This document shows positions 32,981 to 42,310 of a stretch of 64,000 nt of DNA, in pieces. Origin of the DNA: Microbacterium testaceum (GTDB taxonomy: Bacteria > Actinomycetota > Actinomycetes > Actinomycetales > Microbacteriaceae); contig NZ_CP121699.1 of assembly GCF_029761935.1 (NCBI RefSeq), positions 682,001-746,000 of the forward strand, given 5' to 3'. Both the position numbers and the translations under genes were made by a program. Every line of letters begins with the position of its first letter. Positions within the stretch are counted from its first letter, which is position 1. Below the pieces are notes generated by a model, which ran no database searches, was not told the DNA's origin, and was given only the letters and a program-made list of their open reading frames with translations.

Positions 32981-34813
32981 ATGACCCGCACCGCACCCTC
33001 CGAAGGCCGGCCGAAGCCGGTGTTCCGGGAGTGCGACGGTGCCCCGTGGCCGAGCGACGACGAACTCGAACTCGAGGCACAATGGGCGGCTTTCCGTGAG
33101 AGCGGAGATGTCGAGTGGTGGACGGGCGAAGAACCCGCACAGTCGGGCGAGGCATCTTCTCCAGCCGTCCCGGCCGCCACCCCGGGCAGAGCGACGTCGT
33201 CCGGCACCAGCGACAGTGACGACGTCTGGTCGATAGACGACCTGCTCTCGCCGCTCGACGGCGGCGCCGCCGCGGTCTCTGACATCGATGCGCGGCTGGG
33301 CCACCTCGAGTGCGTCGTCACCGAGAGGCAGCGGGCGACCGCCGACGAGTACCGCTTGATTCTGGCGATCCTCGACGACGCCGCCTTCGACCCCACTCCC
33401 TGGGTCGGTCCCGACCCCACTCTCGACTGCGCGTGGAACGATGCCCGCGGCCGTACCCCCGGCGCTGTGCGTCGCGATCGCATCGACCTCTCTGAGCGCG
33501 CCGCCGTCGCCGAGGTCGCCGTCCGCCTGCGTCTGTCCGAGCAGACCGTTCGGACGAGGGCCGCCCACGCGCGGACGCTGGCCGTCGGTTGCCCGCAGCT
33601 GTGGGCCGCCTTCAGCGAAGGCCGCCTCTCCGAGAAGCACGCGGTCGACGCAGCTCGACTGGCGTCGACGCTCCCCGCGGGCGATGACGCCGCCTTCCAG
33701 CGCTTCGACGACGAAGCATGTCCGCAAGCGCTCGTCCTCCCCCCGGCGAAATTCGCGGTTGCTGCTCGCGCGATCCGCGAGCGCGTCCATGCCGAATCAC
33801 TCGATGCTCGTCATCGCCGGGCGGCCGAGGATCGCGGTGTGTGGATGAGGGCCGAGCTCGACGGCATGGCATCCCCGCACGCCCTTCTCCCCGCGGATCG
33901 CGCCCGCGCGGTGATGTCGCGGCTGGATCGCGCGGCCCGGCACCTTCGTGCGGCACCCGATGAAGAACGCACGCTCGCGCAGTTGCGGGCCGACGCCTTC
34001 GCCGACCTCGTCACCATGACGGAGGATCCGGGCCAGGTCGCGACGGTTCCGTCCTCGAACACGGTGCCCGAGGGTTCCGCGCCTGGTGCGGCCGTGCCCA
34101 CGCCTCCGGTGCCCGGCATTGCGAAGCAAAGTTCCGTCGCGGCCGACGCGAAAGAGCCCGCCCGACATGCGCTCGCGGGGCCCGCATCGCGAGCGCCAGA
34201 TGCCGAGCAGGCCGCATCGCACGCGGACACCGAACACCTCGCACCGCACCCACCGGGCCCCGAACGCCCCGCGCCACACACACCCGCTACCGATAACCCC
34301 ACACCGTATGAACCCGCGGCGGGGCGCACCTTCCGGACTGCTCCCCCGGCGACCGTCGTCGTGACGATCCCTGCGCTCACCCTCCTCGGTCACGACACCG
34401 AGCCGGCGACGCTCGAGGGCTACGGACCGATCGACCTCGGGACCGCACGGCGGATCGCCGGAAACCCCACCTCGTGAATCCGGCTTCTCACCCACCCTGT
34501 GACCGGCGCGCCACTCGTGCTGGACCGGAAGACCTACCGCGTTCCCGTGGCGCTCCGACGGTGGCTCGGCGTCACCTCGCCCACGTGCGTGTTCCCCGGT
34601 TGCGGCCGCGCCGCGCGAGAGTGCGACATCGACCATCTCACCGCGTGGGCCGACGGCGGAAGCACCGACGACGACAACCTCGACCCCAAGTGTCGCCACC
34701 ACCACCGCCTCCGTCACGAGACCCGGTGGGACCTCGGTCGCGCAACCGGAGGCGACACCGCGTGGATCTCGCCCCTCGGCGGCAGGTACGGCACAGATCC
34801 GCCACCGTTCTAA
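32981..34813 (+). pseudogene. DUF222-HNH nuclease gene with in-frame TGA
   Basis: One reading frame of 611 codons is interrupted only by TGA at 34475-34477 (codon 499). Before it lies the DUF222 domain (about 95-365), then a Pro/Ala/His-rich linker (about 365-455) and VVVTIPALTLLGHD. After it the frame continues without shift: IRLLTHPVTGAPLVLDRKTYRVP, then the HNH finger CVFPGCG...CDIDHLTAWADGG...NLDPKCRHHHRLRH. Relatives have Trp at the stop position in this context, so TGG to TGA is the likely change. The GTG at 34499 just after the stop could restart translation and give a 104-residue HNH fragment, but nothing like a ribosome binding site precedes it. Readthrough or a sequencing error are alternatives. 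DUF222-HNH proteins are abundant in Microbacteriaceae; their targets are not known. Confidence 0.85.
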
Positions 34814-35148
34814 GGGCGGCGGTCATGGAGCGCGTCCTTGGAGAGGTTCCAGATACCCGCAGCCCTTGAAAGGGGGTGAGGCGCCGAACGAGCCACTACA
34901 TGGAGTGACGGGTCCCGGACGCACGCGCAGGACTCCGCATCCAGCACAGTCAACCCACACTTGGACTCTCCGGCGCAGACGATTTTCGTCGGGTGTCCGG
35001 CAGTCAAAAACCGATATCGAACACCGGGCCCGTACAAAGCGCCACCCCACCGACCCAACGCGCCACCGCTCCAACCCTCATCGCCCCCGCGCGCGCGCCG
35101 CTGCGCCCGCACGAAACTCGCCCCACCAGCCCTGTCAGACTGGTCCCC
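34814..35148. other. 335-bp gene-free interval
   Basis: Less GC-rich than the surroundings and without the usual third-position bias in any frame. A minus-strand frame of 83 codons (34823-35074) exists but matches no family I know. I see no repeat, tRNA-like fold or clear terminator. CAGACT seven bases before 35149 is a weak -10 for the nitrilase-family gene. Could be a decayed gene remnant. Confidence 0.4.
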
Positions 35149-35976
35149 GTGACCGTCCGCATCGCCACCGTCCAGGCCGAGTCCGTCCCCGGCGCCGTCG
35201 ACCGCAATGCCGCTCGCGCCGCGCAGTTCATCTCTGCGAGCGCCGACGCTGGCGCGGATGTCGTCCTCTTCCCGGAGGCTTTCCTCACCGGGTACGACGA
35301 GGACGTCTTCACACGCGCCCTCCCGCGCATCGACGACCGGGAGTGGTTGCGTCCGCTTCAGAGCGCCGTCGACACGACCGGTGTCGTCGCGGTGGTCAAC
35401 ACCGCGGTGCAGGCCGACGACGGCCACCGCACGCTGACCGATTTCCTGTTCATGCCCGGTCGACCCGCGCACCCGGTCTACGCCAAGCAACACCTGCATG
35501 CGCCCGAGCGCGCGATCTTCACTCCGGGCACCGGCGGGTTCTCGTTTCGGGCGGGCGACGTCGAGCTCGCCCTGTCCGTCTGCTACGACGCCAATTTCCC
35601 CGAACACGCCGCCGCCGCGGCCGCCGCCGGAGCCACGGTCTATCTCAATAGCGGTGCGTACTTCCCAGGCGGGGAGCGACGTCGCGACCTTCACCTCGCC
35701 GCTCGCGCCCTCGATAACGGCATCTATGTCGTGTTCAGCGGTCTCGTCGGCGCTCCGAGCGACTTCATCGGGGGCTCAACGATCATCGACCCTCTCGGGC
35801 GGCGCGTCGCCCACGTCGTCGAACGCGAGGGTCTGGCCATCGCCGACATCGACCCCGCCGTCGTGCAAGAGGTCCGTCGCGATCAGCGCATGTGGATCGA
35901 CCGCCGAGATGACCTGGGGTCCTTCGATCGCTCCGGACTCGTCGCGTTGCAACCCGGCAGCGCGCCACGCTCCTGA
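35149..35976 (+). CDS. nitrilase-superfamily carbon-nitrogen hydrolase
   Basis: 275 residues from GTG 35149; the longer in-frame extension is low complexity. The catalytic triad is intact: E43 in LFPEAFLTGY, K113 in YAKQHLHAPE, C145 in SVCYDANFPEH. The fold length is usual. Members hydrolyse amides or carbamoyl groups; the closest families are the branch annotated as carbon-nitrogen hydrolase or putative amidase, without a sure substrate. Monocistronic, ended by a strong bidirectional hairpin. Confidence 0.88.
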   Translation: MTVRIATVQAESVPGAVDRNAARAAQFISASADAGADVVLFPEAFLTGYDEDVFTRALPRIDDREWLRPLQSAVDTTGVVAVVNTAVQADDGHRTLTDFLFMPGRPAHPVYAKQHLHAPERAIFTPGTGGFSFRAGDVELALSVCYDANFPEHAAAAAAAGATVYLNSGAYFPGGERRRDLHLAARALDNGIYVVFSGLVGAPSDFIGGSTIIDPLGRRVAHVVEREGLAIADIDPAVVQEVRRDQRMWIDRRDDLGSFDRSGLVALQPGSAPRS

Positions 35977-35996
35977 AGCGCCCCCGCACTCAATGC

Positions 35997-36030
35997 GAAA
36001 GCCCCCCGTCCCGAAGGACGAGGGGCTTTC
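35997..36030. terminator. bidirectional terminator
   Basis: GAAAGCCCC...GTCC and GGAC...GGGGCTTTC form a 34-base hairpin with a CGAA tetraloop, between the convergent nitrilase-family and L31 genes. The A/T ends give a short U-tract in both directions. Confidence 0.85.
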
Positions 36031-36049
36031 GCTGCGAGAACCGCTGGGC

Positions 36050-36301
36050 TCAACGACCGCCGAAGTTCTTGAAGCGCTGGTTGAACTTCTCGACGCGACC
36101 GGCCGAGTCCATGATGCGCTGCTTGCCCGTGTAGAAGGGGTGCGAAGCGGACGAGATTTCCACGTCGATGACGGGGTACTCCACGCCGTCGAGCTCGATC
36201 GTCTTGTCGCTGGACACGGTCGAACGGGTGAGGAACGTGTCGCCCGAACCGAGGTCGCGGAACACGACGGCCTTGTACGTGGGGTGGATGTCAGTCTTCA
36301 T
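36050..36301 (-). CDS. rpmE2: ribosomal protein L31 type B
   Basis: 83 residues, the length of type B L31. It starts [14 protein letters not shown] and lacks the CxxC zinc motif of type A, the form that replaces the zinc protein when zinc is scarce. AAAGGA lies before the ATG. No clear Zur box is visible upstream. A short hairpin (36324-36343) falls in the leader or promoter. Confidence 0.95.
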   Translation of the reverse strand: MKTDIHPTYKAVVFRDLGSGDTFLTRSTVSSDKTIELDGVEYPVIDVEISSASHPFYTGKQRIMDSAGRVEKFNQRFKNFGGR

Positions 36302-36436
36302 GGGAGGTCCTTTGAGAAGTGGTGTCCTGGATTCTGCCAGGACGTGAAAGTCTGCGGCGCCGATGGCACCAACGAGAGAGTCTACCAGGCCCGAGCGCTG
36401 CCCCGACGCGAAGGCGCCGCCTCGAGGCGAAGCGTC

Positions 36437-37219
36437 TCAGACGGCGCGCGCCGCGTACCGGCCGGCTTCGTGCGTGAGTGCGATCTCGAGCCCGAACGTC
36501 TTCGTGAGGTTCTCGGCCGTGAGGGCTTCCTGGAGGGGCCCGGATGCCACGACCTCGCCGTCGCGCAACAGCAGAACATGCGTGAAGCCGACGGGGATCT
36601 CTTCGACGTGGTGCGTGACCATCACCATCGCGGGCGTCGTCGGCGCCTGCGCGTAGCCCGACAGCAGAGCGAGCAGCTCTTCGCGCGCGCCGAGGTCGAG
36701 GCTCGCGGTGGGCTCGTCGAGCAGCAGCAGCTCGGGGTCGGTCATGACCGCGCGGGCGATCTGGACGCGCTTCTGCTCGCCGTCGCTGAGGGTTCCGAAG
36801 GTGCGGTCGGCGAGGTGGTCGAGCTTCCACTCGGCGAGCACGCGCAGCGCGCGACGCTCGTCGATGTCGTCGTAGTCCTCACGCCAGCGGCCCACGACCG
36901 AGAACGCGGCCGTCAGCACGACGTCGAGCACGGTCTCCTCCGGCGGCACGCGACGCGCCATCGCCGACGAGGCGAAGCCGATGCGCGGACGCAGCTCGAA
37001 CACGTCGGTGCGGCCGAGACGCTCACCGAGGATCGTCACCGAACCCGAGGTCGGGTGAAGCAGGGTGTCGGCGAGCTGCAGCACCGTCGTCTTGCCCGCG
37101 CCGTTCGGCCCGAGCACGACCCACCGCTGGTCGTCCGACACCTCCCAGTCGAGGTGGGACACGATGTCCCGCGCGTTCCGGCGGACGACGACGTCGGAGA
37201 ACTCGAGCACCTGGGGCAT
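36437..37219 (-). CDS. stand-alone ABC transporter ATPase
   Basis: 260 residues. Walker A GPNGAGKTT near 41-49, signature LSDGEQKRVQIARA, Walker B LLLLDEPTASLD, and the H-loop MVTHHVEEI. There is no permease gene beside it, and the sequence resembles the YlmA/ModF-like soluble ATPases. Transported substrate, if any, unknown. TAGGCT six bases before the ATG marks a leaderless transcript. Confidence 0.88.
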   Translation of the reverse strand: MPQVLEFSDVVVRRNARDIVSHLDWEVSDDQRWVVLGPNGAGKTTVLQLADTLLHPTSGSVTILGERLGRTDVFELRPRIGFASSAMARRVPPEETVLDVVLTAAFSVVGRWREDYDDIDERRALRVLAEWKLDHLADRTFGTLSDGEQKRVQIARAVMTDPELLLLDEPTASLDLGAREELLALLSGYAQAPTTPAMVMVTHHVEEIPVGFTHVLLLRDGEVVASGPLQEALTAENLTKTFGLEIALTHEAGRYAARAV

Positions 37220-37350
37220 GGTCCTAGCCTACTGTCCGAGACAGCGGCATCCGGATGCCACGCGGCCCCTGTGGACAGTGCCGGGCACGCCCGGACGCGT
37301 CGCGCATGACCGCCCCGGCGATCCGCCGCTGCGCCGCCGAGGCGGACGCC

Positions 37351-38541
37351 CTACTTCCCCGCGACCTCCGCGTACAGCGCGGAGGTGGTCTCCGCGATCG
37401 CGGCCCAGCTGAAGTCCTCGACGGCTCGTATGCGCCCGGCCTCTCCGTAGGCCCGGGCCTTCTCGGCATCCATCACGACCTCCGTCAGCACGCGGGCGAG
37501 GTCGTCGACGAACCGCTCGGGATCGACGGGCGTTCCGGTTCCGTCCTGCACCTGCTCGATCGGTACGAGTCGACCCGTCACGCCGTCGACGACGACCTCG
37601 GGAATACCCCCGGTCGCCGTTCCGACGACCGCAGCCCCGCACGCCATGGCCTCGAGGTTCACGATGCCGAGCGGCTCGTACACCGAGGGGCAGACGAACG
37701 TGGTCGCCGCGGTGAGGATCGCGCTGAGCTCGTTGCGCGGCAGGAGCTTCTCGATCCACACGACCCCGTCGCGGGTCGCCTGGAGCCCGCGCACCAGCTC
37801 CTGCACCTCGGCCATGATCTGCGGGGTGTCGGGCGCACCGGCGCACAGGATCAGCTGCACCTCGGGCGGCAGCTGCTCCGCCGCGCGCAGAAGGTACGGC
37901 AGCCCCTTCTGACGGGTGATGCGACCGACGAAGACGACCGAGGGGCGCGACGGATCGATGCCCTGCGACGCCAGGAACGCGTCATCCGACACCGGATGCC
38001 ACGACTCGGTGTCGATGCCGTTGTAGATGACCCGCACCTTGTCGGGATCCAGCGAGGGGTAGCTGCGCAGGATGTCGTCGCGCATGCCGGAGCTCACCGC
38101 GACGACGGCGGCCGCCCCCTCGTACGCGGTCTTCTCGATGTAGCTCGACACGGCGTATCCGCCGCCGAGCTGCTCGGCCTTCCACGGGCGCAGCGGCTCG
38201 AGGCTGTGCGCGGTGACCACGTGGGGAATGCCGTGGAGGAGGGATGCCAGGTGCCCGGCGAAGTTCGCGTACCAGGTGTGCGAGTGCACGACGTCGGCGC
38301 CCGCCATGTCCGAGACGATCGCGAGGTCGGTGCCGAGGGTCTGGATCGCACCGTTCGCCGACGCCAATTCGGCGGGCACGCCGTAGGAGGTCGTGTCGGC
38401 CTCGTCGCGCGACGCGCCGAACGCGCGGACCTGCACCTCGGTGCCCTCGGCGCGCAGCGCCTTGACGAGCTCGGTGGCGTGGACCCCTGCTCCCCCGTAG
38501 ATCTCCGGCGGGTACTCCTTGGTCACGATGTCGACGCGCAT
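37351..38541 (-). CDS. glgA: glycogen synthase / maltose-1-phosphate synthase, GT4
   Basis: 396 residues from ATG 38541 (TACGGT seven bases upstream); an in-frame ATG 24 bases earlier lies before the hexamer. GT4 fold with KEYPPEIYGGAGVHATELVKAL, HSHTWYANFAG, RITRQKGLPYLLRA and the donor-binding CPSVYEPLGIVNLEAMACG with the two Glu. The actinobacterial form is called GlgA or GlgM and uses ADP-glucose to make glucan or maltose-1-phosphate. Divergent from glgC, which makes that donor. Confidence 0.92.
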   Translation of the reverse strand: MRVDIVTKEYPPEIYGGAGVHATELVKALRAEGTEVQVRAFGASRDEADTTSYGVPAELASANGAIQTLGTDLAIVSDMAGADVVHSHTWYANFAGHLASLLHGIPHVVTAHSLEPLRPWKAEQLGGGYAVSSYIEKTAYEGAAAVVAVSSGMRDDILRSYPSLDPDKVRVIYNGIDTESWHPVSDDAFLASQGIDPSRPSVVFVGRITRQKGLPYLLRAAEQLPPEVQLILCAGAPDTPQIMAEVQELVRGLQATRDGVVWIEKLLPRNELSAILTAATTFVCPSVYEPLGIVNLEAMACGAAVVGTATGGIPEVVVDGVTGRLVPIEQVQDGTGTPVDPERFVDDLARVLTEVVMDAEKARAYGEAGRIRAVEDFSWAAIAETTSALYAEVAGK

Positions 38542-38617
38542 GAGACGAACCGTAGTACAGCGCAAGGCGCGCCGCAGACGTGTTTCCGCTCGCCCGCCGG
38601 AGCCCTAGGGTGGTGCC

Positions 38618-39862
38618 ATGCCTGCAGCGCCGAAGGTCTTCGGAATCATCCTCGCCGGCGGCGAGGGAAAGCGACTCATGCCCCTGACGGCTGACCGCGC
38701 CAAACCCGCCGTGCCCTTCGGCGGTCAATACCGCCTGATCGACTTCGCGATCTCGAATCTCATCAATTCGGGGCTGCGTCAGCTCGTCGTGCTGACGCAG
38801 TACAAGTCGCACAGCCTCGACCGACACATCTCGCAGACGTGGCGCATGTCGCCGATGCTCGGCTCGTACGTCGCCTCGGTCCCCGCCCAGCAGCGTCTCG
38901 GCAAGCGGTGGTTCTCGGGTTCGGCCGACGCGATCCTGCAGTCGATGAATCTCATCCGCGACGAGAAGCCCGACATCGTCGTCGTCATCGGTGCCGACCA
39001 CGTCTACCGCATGGACTTCAAGCAGATGCTCGACGCCCACATCGCCTCCGATGCGCGCGCGACGGTCGCCGGCATCCGTCAGCCGATCTCGCTCGCGAAC
39101 CAGTTCGGCGTCATCGACACCGACCCCAGCGACCCGACGAAGATCCGCGCGTTCCTCGAGAAGCCGCAGAGCCCCGCGGGCCTCGCCGACTCGCCGCACG
39201 AGGTGCTCGCCTCGATGGGCAACTACATCTTCGACGCCGACGCCCTCGTCGACGCCGTCACGCACGACGGCGAGCTGCCCACCTCGGCGCACGACATGGG
39301 CGGCGACATCGTCCCCTACTTCGTCGACCGCGGTGAGGCGGCCGTCTACGACTTCCAGCGCAACGACGTGCCCGGCTCCACACCGCGTGACCGGTCGTAC
39401 TGGCGCGACGTCGGCACGATCGAGTCGTTCTACGACGCGCACATGGATCTGATCTCGACCCTGCCGATCTTCAACCTCTACAACAACGACTGGCCGATCT
39501 TCTCGCAGACCTTCAACGCCCCTCCGGCGAAGTTCGTGCGCGACTCGGTCGGCCGCATCGGCAATGCGATCGACTCGATCGTGTCTCTGGGTTCGGTGCT
39601 GTCGGGAACCCACCTCGAGCGCAGCGTCGTCGGCCCGTGGGCCCTCGCCGGGGGTGGCTCGACCATCACCGACTCGGTGCTTTTCGACAGCGTCCAGGTG
39701 GGCGCGGGGGCGCGCATCCACCGCGCGATCCTCGATAAGAACGTGGTGCTCGAGCCCGGGGCGACCATCGGCGTCGATCGCGAGCGCGACCTGGCCCGTG
39801 GTTTCACCGTCACCGAGACGGGCATCACCGTCGTCGGCAAGGACGTCCACGTCCACACGTGA
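38618..39862 (+). CDS. glgC: glucose-1-phosphate adenylyltransferase
   Basis: 414 residues. N-terminal nucleotidyltransferase: [27 protein letters not shown], with [17 protein letters not shown]; the substrate loop [10 protein letters not shown] is followed by [12 protein letters not shown], and a left-handed beta-helix forms the C-terminus. Makes ADP-glucose for glycogen synthesis. TAGGGT six bases before the ATG points to a leaderless mRNA. Confidence 0.95.
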   Translation: MPAAPKVFGIILAGGEGKRLMPLTADRAKPAVPFGGQYRLIDFAISNLINSGLRQLVVLTQYKSHSLDRHISQTWRMSPMLGSYVASVPAQQRLGKRWFSGSADAILQSMNLIRDEKPDIVVVIGADHVYRMDFKQMLDAHIASDARATVAGIRQPISLANQFGVIDTDPSDPTKIRAFLEKPQSPAGLADSPHEVLASMGNYIFDADALVDAVTHDGELPTSAHDMGGDIVPYFVDRGEAAVYDFQRNDVPGSTPRDRSYWRDVGTIESFYDAHMDLISTLPIFNLYNNDWPIFSQTFNAPPAKFVRDSVGRIGNAIDSIVSLGSVLSGTHLERSVVGPWALAGGGSTITDSVLFDSVQVGAGARIHRAILDKNVVLEPGATIGVDRERDLARGFTVTETGITVVGKDVHVHT

Positions 39863-39878
39863 TTCCCGCTGTCGGGCA

Positions 39879-39936
39879 TTCCGGATGCCAGAAGGGGCGG
39901 TGACCGGGATGGTCACCGCCCCTTCGGCATCCGGAA
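39879..39936. terminator. long bidirectional terminator
   Basis: A stem of 26 pairs with a single bulged A and a 5-base loop (GGGAT) between the convergent glgC and luxS genes. The arms contain GAAGGGGCGGTGACC and GGTCACCGCCCCTTC and end in GGATGCC / GGCATCC. Confidence 0.9.
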
Positions 39937-39944
39937 CCGAAGTT

Positions 39945-40418
39945 CTACACTCCCACGCGCTCGAAAGCGTCGCGCGAGATGCCCTTGGCGAGGACCTCCT
40001 TGGACCACTCCTTGGCGGTGTGCAGGCTGTGGTCGCGGTAGTTGCCGCAGCTGAACGCGTCGGTTCCGGGGACGTCGTCCCACTGCACGTCGTCGACGAT
40101 GGCGCGGAGCGAGCCGGTGATCGCGTCGACGAGGTCGCCCACCGAGGGCTCTCCCCACATGATCACGTGGAAGCCCGTGCGGCAGCCGAACGGCGAGATG
40201 TCGATGAGGCCGTCGATCCGGTCGCGCACGAGGCTCGCGAGCAGGTGCTCGATCGTGTGGAGACCGGCCGTGGGGATCTCCTGCTCGTTCGGCTGCACGA
40301 GGCGCAGGTCGAAATTCGAGATGACGTCACCTCGCGGGCCCGACTCGGTGCCGATGAGGCGCACGTAGGGCGCCAGGACGGCGGTGTGATCGAGGGTGAA
40401 GCTTTCGACGTCGGCCAT
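39945..40418 (-). CDS. luxS: S-ribosylhomocysteine lyase
   Basis: 157 residues, the normal length. Metal ligands H54 and H58 in LHTIEHLL, C124 in [11 protein letters not shown]; general base E57; catalytic C79 in SPFGCRTGF. Splits S-ribosylhomocysteine to homocysteine and DPD, the precursor of autoinducer-2, as part of methyl-cycle recycling. No pfs gene is next to it here. GAGGTC-like ribosome binding site (GGGACCTCGC) before the ATG. Confidence 0.96.
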   Translation of the reverse strand: MADVESFTLDHTAVLAPYVRLIGTESGPRGDVISNFDLRLVQPNEQEIPTAGLHTIEHLLASLVRDRIDGLIDISPFGCRTGFHVIMWGEPSVGDLVDAITGSLRAIVDDVQWDDVPGTDAFSCGNYRDHSLHTAKEWSKEVLAKGISRDAFERVGV

Positions 40419-40533
40419 GCGAGGTCCCTTCTGGAAAAGCGGGGGTACCGCAGAAGCCTACGGTGGGTGCGGTGCGAGATGACCCCGCGTGACGCCGCCC
40501 GGATGCGTGGCGCGGGTTCTCGAGCACGCGCGT

Positions 40534-40633
40534 GCCGACCCGCTCGCGTCGAGCACGTGCCCGCGACCGCAGGTAGCCCTCACGACACACGATCACGCCG
40601 ACCCGCTAGCGTTGAGCGCGTGCCTGCGACCGC
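40534..40633 (+). repeat. duplicated promoter/start region of serB
   Basis: A 37-base segment (40534-40570) recurs at 40597-40633 with four differences. The second copy contains the TAGCGT hexamer and the GTG start of serB. In the first, the hexamer has become CTCGCGT-like and its frame stops after six codons, so it looks like a decaying copy. Confidence 0.75.
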
Positions 40634-41261
40634 CCGATTCCTCGTCGTCCTCGACGCCGATTCCACGCTGATCCGCAACGAGGTCATCGAACTCCTCGCC
40701 GACGAAGCCGGCCGCGGTCCCGAGGTGGCCGCCGCCACCGAGGCCGCCATGCGCGGTGAGGTCGACTTCGCGACGAGCCTGCGCTCCCGCGTGCAGGCGC
40801 TCACCGGCGTGCCCATCGAGGCCTTCGCGCGTGCCATCGCCCGTATCGAGCCCACGCCCGGCGTCCGCGATCTGATCGCCGCCGTCCACGAGCGCGGCGG
40901 AATCGTCGGCGTCGTCTCGGGCGGCTTCCACGAAGTCCTCGACACGGTCGCCCCCGAGCTCGGTGTCGACCTCTGGCGTGCGAACAGGCTCGGCGCCGTC
41001 GACGGCACCCTCACGGGAAAGGTCGAGGGAGAGATCGTGGATGCCACGGCCAAGGCCGACACGCTCCGTCGCTGGGCGGGAGAACTCGGCGTCCCCCTTT
41101 CCCTTACGTTCGCGATCGGCGACGGGGCGAACGACCTCGAGATGATGGCGACCGCGGGACTCGGCCTGGCGTTCAATGCCAAGCCGGCCGTGCGCGAGCG
41201 GGCCGATCTGGTGATCGGCCCCGTCGATCTGGCCCAGGTCATCGCGCTGCTCCCCCGCTGA
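40620..41261 (+). CDS. serB: phosphoserine phosphatase
   Basis: 213 residues from GTG 40620, seven bases after TAGCGT (leaderless). HAD-family: motif I LDADSTLIRNE with D12 as nucleophile and D14 (Ala between them instead of the usual Phe), motif II SGGFHEVLD, motif IV GDGANDLEMM. Last step of serine synthesis. Compact form without the ACT domain. Confidence 0.9.
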   Translation: MPATARFLVVLDADSTLIRNEVIELLADEAGRGPEVAAATEAAMRGEVDFATSLRSRVQALTGVPIEAFARAIARIEPTPGVRDLIAAVHERGGIVGVVSGGFHEVLDTVAPELGVDLWRANRLGAVDGTLTGKVEGEIVDATAKADTLRRWAGELGVPLSLTFAIGDGANDLEMMATAGLGLAFNAKPAVRERADLVIGPVDLAQVIALLPR

Positions 41262-41326
41262 GCGGCCCGGGCTCGGTGCCTCGCCGGCCTGCCCGGAACC
41301 CCCTGCTGCCGCCGGTGCCCTTTCCG

Positions 41327-41349
41327 ATGTCGGAGGCTGGTTCTAAGGT
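41327..41349 (+). promoter_or_regulatory. RecA-independent DNA-damage type promoter (alpha/beta hydrolase 41356)
   Basis: ATGTCGGAG, N8, TAAGGT, hexamer ending six bases before the ATG. Its upstream half is identical to that of the exonuclease promoter at 29168-29176. Confidence 0.55.
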
Positions 41350-41355
41350 CGCGGC

Positions 41356-42033
41356 ATGGACGTCATTCTGGTTCCCGGTCTCTGGCTCGACGCGTCGTCG
41401 TGGGATGACATCACCCCCGCTCTCGAGGCGGCAGGTCACCGTCCGCACCCGGTGACCCTGCCCGGGCCCGCGGTGGGCGACCTCGTGATCGACGACTGGG
41501 TCGACGCCGCCGTCAGCGAGATCGACCGTCTCGGCGAGAACGTGGTGCTCGTCGGGCACTCGGGCGGCGGCAACGTCGTGTGGGGCGCGGCGGATCGGCG
41601 GCCCGCGCAGGTCGCGCGCGTCATCCTCGTCGACACGATCGTCCCGCACCCGGGCGCGATGATCTCGGAGTTCCCCGTCGAGGACGGAGTCGTGCCCTTC
41701 CCCGGGTGGGATTTCTTCGACGGTGACGACGTCGCCGACATCGACGACGAGACACGTCGGCGGACCGCACGGCAGGTCGTCGACGTTCCGGGCCGCGTTC
41801 CGACGTCGCCGATCACGTTGACCGACGAGCGGCGGTTCGCGATCCCCGTCACGATCCTGTCAGGGCAGCTCGATGCCGAGTCGCTCCGCCGCGTCCTGGC
41901 TGACTGGGGGGCCTACGCCGAAGAGGTCGACCGCATCGAGAGCGTCGAGGTCGTCACGCTCGGCTCCGGCCATTGGCCGCAGTTCTCCCAGCCCCGGAGG
42001 TTCGCCGAGAGGCTCGTCGCCGCCGTGCGGTGA
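41356..42033 (+). CDS. small alpha/beta hydrolase
   Basis: 225 residues. LVPGLWLDASSW at the start, nucleophile elbow VGHSGGGNVV near residue 68, and catalytic His in GSGHWPQFSQP near residue 208. Resembles the EstC/salicylate esterase-like branch of the family. Substrate unknown. Leaderless, behind a DNA-damage type promoter. Confidence 0.86.
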   Translation: MDVILVPGLWLDASSWDDITPALEAAGHRPHPVTLPGPAVGDLVIDDWVDAAVSEIDRLGENVVLVGHSGGGNVVWGAADRRPAQVARVILVDTIVPHPGAMISEFPVEDGVVPFPGWDFFDGDDVADIDDETRRRTARQVVDVPGRVPTSPITLTDERRFAIPVTILSGQLDAESLRRVLADWGAYAEEVDRIESVEVVTLGSGHWPQFSQPRRFAERLVAAVR

Positions 42034-42106
42034 GACGGGCACGGCGCCCCACGGGAGCTCTCCCGGCGGCGAGGCGCGACGCGCAACCCGGGACGCCGGA
42101 GGGCAT

Positions 42107-42310
42107 GCCGGCGAGTCTCGCGGTCAGTGAGCCATGCCCAGCTGTGGCACCCGGGAATCGTCGCGGTCACGACTCGGGAGGGTTCAGATCAGCGCCCTAT
42201 GCCCGGGCCCGGCCGCCAACGGGAATCACGAAGCCCGACACGCCGGCGACTCTCGCGCTCAGTGGCCCATGCCCAGGCCGCCGTCGACGGGGATCACGGC
42301 GCCCGAGATG
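42107..42310 (-). repeat. decaying copies of the fabG 3' end
   Basis: The last coding bases of fabG and its stop (42241-42310) are echoed at 42107-42180 and, more weakly, at 42183-42241. Shared landmarks are GCCGGCGA-TCTCGC, TCAGTG, CCATGCCCA and GGGAATC / GGGGATC. The copies lie downstream of the stop and are not translated. Confidence 0.6.

Noticed and set aside
34499..34813. Separate small HNH gene
   Set aside because: It is in the same frame as the DUF222 gene, with a single TGA between and continuous homology across it. It is a fragment, not an independent gene.
36324..36343. Hairpin GTCCTGG/CCAGGAC before rpmE2 as a ribosomal leader or zinc element
   Set aside because: Only seven pairs, overlaps the probable -10, and no similarity to known L31 leaders or Zur boxes.
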